Shown: one piece after another, positions 37,948 to 46,800 of the stretch
How positions within the stretch are numbered: position 1 is the first letter of the stretch
Layout of the letters: every line of letters begins with the position of its first letter
NCBI RefSeq assembly: GCF_039595935.1
Contig: NZ_JBCNKR010000004.1
Coordinates: 1,053,001-1,117,000, forward strand
Length of the DNA: 64,000 nt
Direction: 5' to 3'
From: Flavobacterium sp.
GTDB lineage: Bacteria > Bacteroidota > Bacteroidia > Flavobacteriales > Flavobacteriaceae
Position numbers and translations under genes: made by a program
Notes under the pieces: generated by a model
The model's database searches: none
What the model saw: only the letters and a program-made list of their open reading frames with translations
Told to the model about the DNA's origin: nothing

Positions 37948-38421
37948 ATGATTATGAAATGGTATGTAGTTTACACAAAGCCGAAATGGGAAAAAAGAGC
38001 TGCCGAACAATTAACTAAGTTTAATATAAACTGCTACTGCCCTGTAATAAAAAAAACACAGCAGAGATCTGACCGAAAAGTAAAGGTTGAAGTGCCTTTG
38101 TTTAATAATTATATTTTTGTGCAGCTGCCTGAAAAAGACAGAAATTTGGTGTTTCATTCTCCGGGAGTTGTAAGGTATTTATTTTGGCTGGGAAGACATG
38201 CTATTGTAAAAGATCAGGAAATTGAAACGATAAAAGAATGGCTTGAATGTGGTGATACTGCGAAAGAAATAATGGTTATGCAATACCAAATTGGAGATAA
38301 AATACATTTGAATTCCGGACCTTTCTGTGATCAAAATGCTGTAATAAAAGACATTACAAAAACACATTATGTATTAATTCTGGAATCTTTAGGATATGTT
38401 TTAAAAGTAAAACATAAATAA
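37948..38421 (+). CDS. UpxY/NusG-like transcription antiterminator
   Basis: The 157-residue protein has a NusG N-terminal domain (KWYVVYTKPKWEKRAAEQL, FNINCYCPV, VPLFNNYIFVQL, then VRYLFWLGRHAIV). A KOW-like C-terminal part follows (QIGDKIHLNSGPFCDQNAVI). Proteins of this type (UpxY, RfaH, LoaP) let RNA polymerase read long polysaccharide operons. In Bacteroides capsule loci UpxY is usually the first gene of the operon it controls. Here it is divergent, so action would be in trans. The start could be this ATG or the one six bases later. Confidence 0.88.
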   Translation: MIMKWYVVYTKPKWEKRAAEQLTKFNINCYCPVIKKTQQRSDRKVKVEVPLFNNYIFVQLPEKDRNLVFHSPGVVRYLFWLGRHAIVKDQEIETIKEWLECGDTAKEIMVMQYQIGDKIHLNSGPFCDQNAVIKDITKTHYVLILESLGYVLKVKHK

Positions 38422-38451
38422 TAAGAAATATTCTAATTCCTTATTATTTAT
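38414..38451. terminator. Perfect hairpin at the end of the NusG-like gene
   Basis: ATAAATAATAAG at 38414-38425, overlapping the stop codon, pairs perfectly with CTTATTATTTAT at 38440-38451. There is no long T-tract on the plus strand, so termination strength is uncertain. Confidence 0.45.
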
Positions 38452-38493
38452 TTCCTCTTTATACCAAAGATTCGATGTCTGCAATCTAAAATC

Positions 38494-38697
38494 TTAATTG
38501 TTTATTTTAAAAATTTCGCTTTTTTTAATTCCTAAAATTTTAACCAGTTTGTCCAGTTTTGACAATTTTAGGTCAACCATTCCATTTTCGATTTTTTCGT
38601 ATGTTTTTACGCTCATCTCCATTTGAATGGCTACATATTCAGAAGTATGATTACTTAGCAACCGATACTCTTTTATTCTTAAGTAGTAATTTTCCAT
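38494..38697 (-). CDS. Small Xre-family DNA-binding protein
   Basis: The 67-residue protein is a single helix-turn-helix domain: IKEYRLLSNHTSEYVAIQME, then MSVKTYEKIENGMVDLKLSK. It lacks any effector domain. It is clearly related to the protein encoded at 38773-39006. It may repress its own gene or a neighbour. Function is unknown. Confidence 0.7.
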   Translation of the reverse strand: MENYYLRIKEYRLLSNHTSEYVAIQMEMSVKTYEKIENGMVDLKLSKLDKLVKILGIKKSEIFKINN

Positions 38698-38772
38698 AAT
38701 CTTAATCTTTAAATTATTGATGTTATCTATTTAAGTTTTGTTACAAACGTTTTGTCACTATATCCCAGCTAT

Positions 38773-39006
38773 TTACCTGCTGGTTTGGTTGAAGAAAATT
38801 GAAACGTCGAATTTGAATATGAACTCTATTGAAACGTCTAGTACTTTGGAGATTTCGATTAATTTAGAAACAGTTAAATCAACATCTCCCCTTTCGATTT
38901 TGCCATAACCGCTAGTACTCATTTTTAGTTCGGCGGCAACAAACTCTCTGGTTAAATTTTTCAATTCTCTTATTTTTCTAATATTTTCGTATACACTGTA
39001 TTTCAT
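38773..39006 (-). CDS. Small Xre-family DNA-binding protein, paralogue
   Basis: The 77-residue protein is one helix-turn-helix domain: NIRKIRELKNLTREFVAAEL, then MSTSGYGKIERGDVDLTVSK. The C-terminal ten residues are not part of the fold. It precedes the similar 67-residue protein by 75 bases on the same strand, and the pair probably arose by duplication. The position next to the divergent NusG-like gene suggests a role in polysaccharide control, but this is only context. Confidence 0.7.
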   Translation of the reverse strand: MKYSVYENIRKIRELKNLTREFVAAELKMSTSGYGKIERGDVDLTVSKLIEISKVLDVSIEFIFKFDVSIFFNQTSR

Positions 39007-39465
39007 AAAAACAAAAAATATAAATAATACTTATTTTGAAATTATTCCGGCGTTTAAAAGTGTATCGGCGTAATAATCTACTTTGAATATACTTTATTAA
39101 AAAACCACCTTTTTAGTGTAAGTGTTTAATTATTAATAAAGTTTAAAGCCAATTGATCGTTTTTATTTAGTATTCTTTTTAATTCGTGATTAAAAATATA
39201 TATTGTTTTCAGTTTATAATAATAAATCTGTTCAATGGATTTTAAAATCCGATAAAATACAATTTGATGCATCTTAAAGTCTTAAAATTGAGGTCTGATT
39301 GTCGAAAAAAGTGTCGCTAGAGGCAGTAAAAAAAGGGATAATTCAACAGAATAAGCCTACAAAAAAAAGGAACTCAGCGTGATTTGGTCGAAAAAAAAAG
39401 AGGTTCAGATTAAAGTTTTAATCCGGAACCTCTTTTTTTAAATTTTAAAGAATCTTTTTTCTTCT
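39007..39465. other. Intergenic region without a gene
   Basis: About 460 AT-rich bases hold the upstream region of the Xre pair and the end of the beta-helix operon. Apart from the terminator at 39392-39440, I see no ORF or repeat here. Confidence 0.5.
39392..39440 (-). terminator. Strong intrinsic terminator of the secreted-protein operon
   Basis: AAAGAGGTTCAGATTAAA and TTTAATCCGGAACCTCTTT form a near-perfect stem of about 20 pairs. It is flanked by A and T runs. It lies 26 bases beyond the stop codon of the beta-helix gene, in the orientation of that operon, but it can work on both strands. Confidence 0.85.
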
Positions 39466-41658
39466 TTATTGCGTTACCAAAAACTGCGGATATGGATTTG
39501 GTGTTGTATTAATAATGACAGTTGGCACTCCTACTTTTACATTTACTAACAATTTACTTAAAGTTGGATTTGCTGATAATGTAGAATTTACATAAATCGC
39601 CGAAGAATCATAATACAAATTTGATGGTTTTGCCACCACTACATCTCCTTTTACGGTTGAATTAAGGATGTAATGAAATGTAGAATTGTACATTACGGGC
39701 GCAAACATTTTTGAACTATCTGAAAATGTACATCCTTCAATATATGTAATCATAGCGTTTAAAGTCGCGTTTGACGATGTATTGTTGTAAAACTTAGAAC
39801 TGTAAATAGAAATTGAATTACTGTTTATAACACTCGTCCCGGTAAAATTACTAAAATCACAATTGGCAATAATAGGATAATTTTGAGCTCCCATATCCAG
39901 CGCTGTCTGACCTTTGTCGAATTTACAATCTACCCATGCATTTAAGTTGTCTGGTCTTGTTGCCTGCATAGACATTGCGGTACTGCAATTTATAAACTGA
40001 TTTCTGTAAAACATGGTTTTGTCAACATAACTCGATGTATTATAATCACCGGCATAAGGCAATAACGGTTCCTGAAACAGACCTTTATTACAGTTAACAA
40101 ATCCCAGATATTCGAAAAAGTTATTATCTAATCCCATAATCTGATACATGTGAATTCCGTAAGTCTGATCTCTAAAAGTGATAAACCTTATGTTTGTATA
40201 GGCAATCTGACCAATTCCCACGCCGCTCTTTTTAGCTGCATAAATACCAACGCTTCCTCCCTGCAATGTCAAATACGCTAAAATAAAATTAGTATCGGTT
40301 CCGGTATCAAGCGTAATCAAAGGAAAATCATCTTTTAAACCTACAATTACCGTTTTCCCGGTTCCCTGCCCGATAATACCATGATTTCCGTCAAGATGTA
40401 CTTTTAAAGTCGATCCTATATAGAATGTTCCTTCAGGTAATTCTGCAATTCCTTTGGTATCAATTAAATTCTGAATATAAGCTGTCTGATCTGTTTTTCC
40501 GGTTCTTTCTGTTTTCCAGTTCGGTCCTAACGGGTCTGGTAACGTTTCCCATGAATGCCTTGCCCAAGGCGTATATTTTGTTCCTAAAATAGTATTTGAA
40601 ATTGTAGATACAACAGCCGAATTGGTTATGGTACTGGTCTGCTCTACTCCATTATATTTTACGGCGTTGCTTTTGTCTAAATTTCCAAGTAAGTCAAATC
40701 CGGTAACGGTTCCGCTTCCTCTTTTATAAGTTCCTTCACCATCAATTAAAAACATATTGGTTCTGGCTGATATAATATCATTTGAAGTTCGCAGGTATTT
40801 ATTTAAGAAAAACACATTTTGGGCATCAATATCATAAGATCCGGTTTGAACTGCCGAATATGCATTTCCTCCGCCAAAATCAGTAATTTTCAAATTACCC
40901 ATATTTTTAGCCGTAAACATCGCTTTTGTTCCCTGCCCGTTAAGATTCCAGCCTTCACTGTCAACCCCCACAAACGTAGCGGATTGCAGTCCGTCAATAT
41001 CAGTAGCATCACCCGCAGGAGTCAAATAATTAGAATGCAGGTTCACATTTCCATAGCTTGGAGTGGTGCTGTTTCCTTTCATTACTAATTGATTTGAAAT
41101 GGATTGCGCCTGATGTTTTATAATTTTATTATTTCTGAAATAACCCGAGGCACTGCAGTCAAATTTAATTTGTCCGCCAATGTTTATCAGTTCATTATTA
41201 TCCAGTTTTGTGCCAACTGCTGAGATGTAAACGTATCTTAAGGTTTTTAGAACACAATTGGTTATAGCCGCACCGGCTTCAAAAGTAACCGTCCGATCTC
41301 CTAAATTAAGCTGTTCGATATGTACGTTTGTACTTCCGGCGGCAATTTTAATATTCGATACTTTAGATAATGTAGGATGACCGTATAATCGCTGATTGGT
41401 TTTCATCACAATATCAACTCCTGAATAATCTCCTCTTTCTAATCGTACTGAACCATATTTGTCTAATGCTGCTTGTAAAGTTCCTTTTTGTGCAAGCGGC
41501 AGTAAATAGGCTTTAAAATATTCAATTTCTTCTAATTGATTATTTACGCCTGTTATTGGTTCTTCAGGAACCGTTGCAGGAGCTTCCTCAATAGCATATT
41601 CGTAGTTTTGCGAAAAAACTACAGTAGTAAAGAGTAAAAAAAACAGCAGCTTTTTCAT
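39466..41658 (-). CDS. Secreted right-handed beta-helix protein (pectate lyase 3-like)
   Basis: The 730-residue protein starts with a signal peptide (KKLLFFLLFTTVVFSQ). Two parallel beta-helix regions follow. The first covers about residues 60-370. The second, from about residue 380, begins with the pectate-lyase-3-like IPD pattern QNLIDTKGIAELPEGTFYIG and has repeated short N-rich coils (ANCDFSNFTGTSVINSNSIS). Such proteins bind or cleave polysaccharide, or act as surface adhesins. No catalytic site is evident, and no T9SS tail is seen at its own C-terminus. Its ATG overlaps the upstream stop codon as ATGA. Confidence 0.75.
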   Translation of the reverse strand: MKKLLFFLLFTTVVFSQNYEYAIEEAPATVPEEPITGVNNQLEEIEYFKAYLLPLAQKGTLQAALDKYGSVRLERGDYSGVDIVMKTNQRLYGHPTLSKVSNIKIAAGSTNVHIEQLNLGDRTVTFEAGAAITNCVLKTLRYVYISAVGTKLDNNELINIGGQIKFDCSASGYFRNNKIIKHQAQSISNQLVMKGNSTTPSYGNVNLHSNYLTPAGDATDIDGLQSATFVGVDSEGWNLNGQGTKAMFTAKNMGNLKITDFGGGNAYSAVQTGSYDIDAQNVFFLNKYLRTSNDIISARTNMFLIDGEGTYKRGSGTVTGFDLLGNLDKSNAVKYNGVEQTSTITNSAVVSTISNTILGTKYTPWARHSWETLPDPLGPNWKTERTGKTDQTAYIQNLIDTKGIAELPEGTFYIGSTLKVHLDGNHGIIGQGTGKTVIVGLKDDFPLITLDTGTDTNFILAYLTLQGGSVGIYAAKKSGVGIGQIAYTNIRFITFRDQTYGIHMYQIMGLDNNFFEYLGFVNCNKGLFQEPLLPYAGDYNTSSYVDKTMFYRNQFINCSTAMSMQATRPDNLNAWVDCKFDKGQTALDMGAQNYPIIANCDFSNFTGTSVINSNSISIYSSKFYNNTSSNATLNAMITYIEGCTFSDSSKMFAPVMYNSTFHYILNSTVKGDVVVAKPSNLYYDSSAIYVNSTLSANPTLSKLLVNVKVGVPTVIINTTPNPYPQFLVTQ

Positions 41659-42392
41659 TGTCCTGATATAATATAGGAGTTAGTACCTGTTTTTCTAAGT
41701 AGACCAAATCTTACGTTTCCTGCCGCACTGGTAAATTTTGCATTTCCGCCAGAAGTATAATTTATAGATACACCCGAAGATGCCTGTATGGTTAAAACCG
41801 CACCATTGTGTGCTTCCAGATTAATCGTATCACCTATAACCATACTGCTAAAATCTGAAGTTAAAGTTATCGTTGAAGTTCCTGTACATTCTATTGTATT
41901 GTTTACATCTGTCGATGCCACATTTCTGGAAGAAGTCACTGAAATAATCGCCGCTCTTACCGGCGTATTTGTTCCGCCAATAACTCTATCGGCAGTTTTG
42001 GCATGCAAAGCATAAGGAACACTTAAAAGCTGAGTAGTTCCCATAATATTATAATTAGCTCCTCCCGCTACATCGACTTGTGTTTCTATAAAATAAGGAC
42101 CTTTGTCCCAGGCAATGGCACTAAAAGTACCTGTACTGGCTGTTCCTGTACCAATTTCAAGAGAAACCAAACCATTATTATTTGTTGTAGGCGAATGTGT
42201 TTCCTGATAAACAGTAGTTCCTGATGCAGTTCCCTGATGCACTATAACTCTAAGACTTATTCTTGAGTTTGCCACGAGGTCATTATTCTGATTTCTGATA
42301 ATGGCCTGATAACTCATTTTTTCAGGTGCCTGTGCAAAAACCTTAAACGTAACAGTTACAAATAATAATAGTATAGTATGCGCAATTTTCAT
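41655..42392 (-). CDS. Secreted tail-fibre-like domain protein
   Basis: The 245-residue protein has a signal peptide ending near VFAQ, then a domain common in Bacteroidota: MSYQAIIRNQNNDLVANSRI, QGTASGTTVYQETH and GPYFIETQVDVAGG, ending LLSVPYALHAKTAD. The second half is Ser/Thr/Gly-rich (VIGDTINLEAHNGAVLTIQA). The function of this family is not established; members are thought to be surface or fibre proteins. It is the middle gene of a three-gene operon and is co-translated with the beta-helix gene. Confidence 0.7.
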   Translation of the reverse strand: MKIAHTILLLFVTVTFKVFAQAPEKMSYQAIIRNQNNDLVANSRISLRVIVHQGTASGTTVYQETHSPTTNNNGLVSLEIGTGTASTGTFSAIAWDKGPYFIETQVDVAGGANYNIMGTTQLLSVPYALHAKTADRVIGGTNTPVRAAIISVTSSRNVASTDVNNTIECTGTSTITLTSDFSSMVIGDTINLEAHNGAVLTIQASSGVSINYTSGGNAKFTSAAGNVRFGLLRKTGTNSYIISGQ

Positions 42393-42403
42393 TGTATTCC
42401 TTT

Positions 42404-42928
42404 TTATTTTTTTAATATTTTAAATGATTTCAAGAGTTGATTATCAACGTATACTGCTAGTATATAGATAGAAGGACTCAAATTATTTAAACTAATCTGA
42501 GTTTCAGTTTGATCAATTTTGTTTTGCTTTAATAATCTGCCCTGAATGTCGTAAAGCTTATAAGATCGCTCTCCGCTTTCTAACTCATACCCTTTCATGC
42601 TCACATTAACAAAATCAGGTGCCGGGTTTGGGAAAACAAATATGTTTGTTTCCGGCTCTTCGATTTCCGGATTTCCCAATGTTTCATCTGATTCCTGATG
42701 CTGTATTCCCTGAGCTACATTATAAACAGTCTGCAGCCCTATGTAGGTATAGAAAACTTGTCCGATTGAATACGTTACAGAGCCTGAAGTACCGGTTGCA
42801 TTGCTTCCGGATGGGATTATAGTTTCCATAACATCGTTTGTCTGCGTATTTTGACTTATCCCTTTAAAAGAAAAAGCCAACATCATAAATATGAGTAGGT
42901 TAAGAGTTTTTAAGTTTAAATAATTCAC
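42404..42928 (-). CDS. Small T9SS-sorted secreted protein
   Basis: The 174-residue protein has a signal peptide (about 26 residues, ending GISQ) and a short N-terminal module (SGSVTYSIGQVFYT) that I have seen repeatedly in Flavobacteriia. A C-terminal type A sorting domain follows: IFVFPNPAPDFVNVSM, KLYDIQGRLLKQ and SPSIYILAVYVDNQLLKSFK. The sorting domain directs secretion by the type IX system, so the host must have one. It is the first gene of the operon, which also encodes the tail-fibre-like and beta-helix proteins. Confidence 0.85.
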   Translation of the reverse strand: MNYLNLKTLNLLIFMMLAFSFKGISQNTQTNDVMETIIPSGSNATGTSGSVTYSIGQVFYTYIGLQTVYNVAQGIQHQESDETLGNPEIEEPETNIFVFPNPAPDFVNVSMKGYELESGERSYKLYDIQGRLLKQNKIDQTETQISLNNLSPSIYILAVYVDNQLLKSFKILKK

Positions 42929-43856
42929 AGTCGTTATAAGCTTATAATTTATACTGCAAAAATATTTAATAGCAAAAAATAATCGATATAACGAATTTTA
43001 TTTCCGATTAACTACACAAAATGTAGTATTTTAGTGACTATTTACCTACACCGAAAATGGTGTTTTTATATAATCTTACTTTTACCAGCATGCTCGCTAA
43101 AGAAACATTTACTGGTTTTACTGAACAATCACACAGCCAAATTAAATATTGAGATTTTTGAGTATAAACCTGATGGATACTTCAATCATAACGCTCGTTT
43201 ATTTCACGAAATTATACCTCAAATTGCTTTTTATTTAATTTTTAATTATTAGGGTCTTTCTTAAAAAAATACGTATTTTATTAACAGTTATTTTATTGAT
43301 TACTAATAACTTACAAACTACAAAGCTAAAAGTTTTTTCAGGAAAAAATACATCAGAAACGGTGTTTTCCTTACTTAGGATAAATTGGTCCTGATAAGGA
43401 ATTATTGTCTTTAAAATTATAATCTCACGTACAAATTTGGCGATAAATTTATCTCTATAAAATACATCCCTCTTAAAGAAGAAAATTAACACTTTCGATG
43501 AATTAAAAAAGTGTTGATCTATTCTAAAAAAAATACTGTATATAATTTAAAACATGCCATTCATCGAGAATAATAGCTTTATACAGAGAATGCAAGTATT
43601 AGTAATTTATTTTTATTTTTTTGATTAACATATTGACTATCAATACATAAATATAATTTAATAAATGCCTGAGCCATGATTAACAACTACTTATAATCCT
43701 TTCATTTATTTATTTTTAAACTACACTAATTGTAAATAAAAGGTGTTCCATTTACAACCAACAAACTGTAAATCAATACTTAAGATGTGTTTTTATTTGG
43801 TTTGACATGAACTTGAATATATTATTTGTTCAACTTTAATTTTAATAGAGTTTAAA
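42929..43856. promoter_or_regulatory. Long AT-rich divergent region before the NRPS/PKS genes
   Basis: About 930 bases with no credible gene; short frames at 43034-43252 and 43235-43492 lack any family pattern. It should hold the promoter of the secreted-protein operon (leftward) and of the NRPS/PKS operon (rightward). TTGTAAAT at 43730-43737 and ATTTACAA at 43750-43757 form a perfect 8-base inverted repeat, with another TGTAAAT at 43767-43773. TCCTTACTTAGGA at 43368-43380 and TCCTGATAAGGAA at 43389-43401 resemble the motif near the exopolysaccharide operons. Confidence 0.4.
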
Positions 43857-46800
43857 ATGAAAAGAGCTAACAATAATAATTTAGACCACGAGAAGAGCTG
43901 GACTAAAATGAAGTATCCACAAACTACACTGCAGGAAGTTTTTGCAGAACAAGCCGAAATTTTTTCAGATTCGACAGCTTTAGAATTTGGAGAAGAAAAG
44001 CTCACTTATGCTGAATTACTAAAAATGACCCGTCAGCTCGCCAACTCATTTTCTGCACTAGGCATTTCTCCGGGGCAAATTGTTGCTGTCTCTATGGAGC
44101 GAACTCCAAAATTAACCGCTTCACTTTTGGCTATTTTACAATGCGGTGCCGCTTATTTGCCTTTAGATCCAAAATTTCCGTCGGCGCGTTTAGAATTTAT
44201 GCTTGAAGATTCTGAAGCCAGTTTTTTACTTACTTCAAAAACACTTTCGGCTTCGCTGCCAGAATATTCAAAAACTATATTAATCGAAGACATATTTGAC
44301 ACAATTGATGAACATACAGCTCAGCCGCTTTCAATAACAATTTCAAATGAAGTCCCTGCCTATGTAATGTACACTTCCGGTTCTACAGGAAAACCAAAAG
44401 GCGTGATTGTTACACATAAAAATTTGGTAAATTTCCTTTTTAGCATGGCAATTGAACCGGGCATAAAATCAGATGACAGACTTTTATCAATTACCACTAT
44501 TTCTTTTGATATTACGGGTCTTGAATTATTTCTGCCTTTGATTAAAGGTGCTACGGTAGTTTTTGCCAATTACGAAACTACTCGCGATGGTCATCTTTTG
44601 CTTAGTCTTTTACAAAAAAAACAAATCACAATATTACAGGCAACTCCTACTACCTGGCAAATGCTGCTAGATTCCGGCTGGGAAAAACCACTCGCTCTTA
44701 AAGCATTATGCGGCGGAGAAGCTATGCCTTTGACTCTTGCACAAAAACTAACTTCAAAATGTGATTCTCTCTGGAATATGTACGGCCCGACTGAAACCAC
44801 TATTTGGTCAGCAGTGAAACAAATTCAGTCTGATGATGAACTAATTACAATTGGAACGCCAATTGCAAATACTCAGATTTATCTTTTAGATGAAGAAGGT
44901 CATACAGTTCCTGAAGGAACGATTGGTGAAATTGTTATAGGCGGCGACGGCGTTGCAAAAGGATATTGGAAACGCCCCGAACTTACTGCCGAAAAATTTA
45001 TTCGGGATTCATTTTCAGCGGAGCCTAACGCTACTCTTTATCGTACCGGAGATCTTGGAAAATTATTACCAAATGGAGATCTTCAATGTTTAGGACGCAT
45101 CGATCATCAGGTAAAAATCAGAGGGCATCGTATTGAATTAGGCGAAATTGAAGCTACTTTAAATACTATTTCAGGTATTAAACAATCGGCCGTAATTGTG
45201 AGCAGTTCGTTTGGAAACGAAGACAAACTTATTGCTTATTTAAAATCGGGCGACCCATTACTGGATGAAAAAACAATTCAGGAAACACTTTCGAAAACAC
45301 TGCCTGAAATATTAATTCCTTCCAAATATATTTGGGTTGATGAATTCCCGATCACTCCAAATGGAAAAATCGATAAAAAGAATTTACCCGTTCCTGAATT
45401 TAATCGTCCGGACTCTGCACCTCTTTTTAAAAAACCAACCACTATTTTAGAAAAAGAAATCGCAAAAATCTGGAGCGAAGAATTAAAAATATCCAGTATC
45501 GGCATTGATGATGATTTTTTTGATATGGGCGGAAGTTCTGTATTGGCACAAAAAGTTGTTACCTCGATAAGACAGCGTTTATCAAAAGAAATACAAGTAT
45601 CTAAAATTTATATTCATCCAACAATCAAGGAACTTTCTGCTTCTTTAGAAGAGAACAACAGCGAAAATAACGGTAAAGAAGACGAATTTGAATTTAGAAA
45701 AAATAATTCCAAAACCACTTCTGCCGATATTGCCGTAATTGGAATGGCAGGAAGATTTCCGGGTTCTGATACTATAGAAGAATTATGGGAAAACCTGAGA
45801 GATGGCAAAGAAACCATTTCTTTATTTACCAAAGAAGAACTGGATATCAGCCTGCCAGAAAGTCTTCGAAAAGATCCATTATACATTGGCGCAAGAGGAA
45901 TTTTACCTTCTGCTAAAACTTTTGATGCTTTTTTCTTCGGATTAAATCCTCAGCTTGCCGCTGCTATGGATCCGCAGATACGAATTTTTATGGAGATTTC
46001 ATGGGAAGCTCTGGAACAAGCCGGACATTTGCCTAAACATTACAAAGGAAGCATTGGTGTATATTCTGGCAGTGAGATCAATACGTATTATGAAAACAAT
46101 ATTTTCTTAAATAAAGAATTAAAAAGTTCCATTGGCGAACTGCAGATTTATACCGTAAACGGAAAAGATTTTATTGGGCCTCGTACATCTTATCATTTGA
46201 ATTTAAAAGGCCCATCAGTTAGTGTTTATTCTGCCTGTTCTACTTCATTACTAGCAGTCGCCGAAGCTGTAAAAGCGATTAGAGCCGGAATGTGTGATGT
46301 GGCTCTGGCAGGAGGTTCAAGCGTAACATCGCCTATAAATAGTGGTCATCTTTATGATGATGGTTTTATAAAAAGTCCTGATGGTTCTACAAGGTCTTTT
46401 GATGCTTCCGGAAAAGGTACTGTTTTTAGCGACGGTGCCGGTGTAGTTGTACTAAAAAGACTCGAAGAAGCAGAAAGAGACGGTGATATTATTTACGGCG
46501 TAATAAAAGGCGTTGGTGTAAATAATGACGGAGGCGACAAAGGCAGTTTTATGGCACCGAGTCCAAAAGGACAAGCCGGAGCCATTATCAGTGCTTTTAA
46601 CGATGCGCAAATATCCCCTTCAACAATTAGTTACATGGAAGCCCACGGAACTGCGACTCCTGTAGGTGATCCAATAGAAATTGAAGGACTTAAAATTGCT
46701 TACGGAAAACAGGAAAAAAACAATTATTGCGCACTGGGTTCTATCAAAAGTAATATGGGCCACACAACGGCTGCTGCTGGTGTCGCCGGGTTAATCAAAG

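Noticed and set aside
38494..39006. Toxin-antitoxin module suggested by the two small Xre proteins
   Set aside because: No toxin gene is next to them, and the two proteins are paralogues of each other.
43034..43252. 72-residue frame in the long gap before the NRPS/PKS genes
   Set aside because: It has no recognisable domain or ribosome binding site and lies in AT-rich non-coding DNA.
43235..43492. 85-residue minus-strand frame in the same gap
   Set aside because: Its lysine/isoleucine/phenylalanine-rich composition is that of random AT-rich DNA, and it has no family match.
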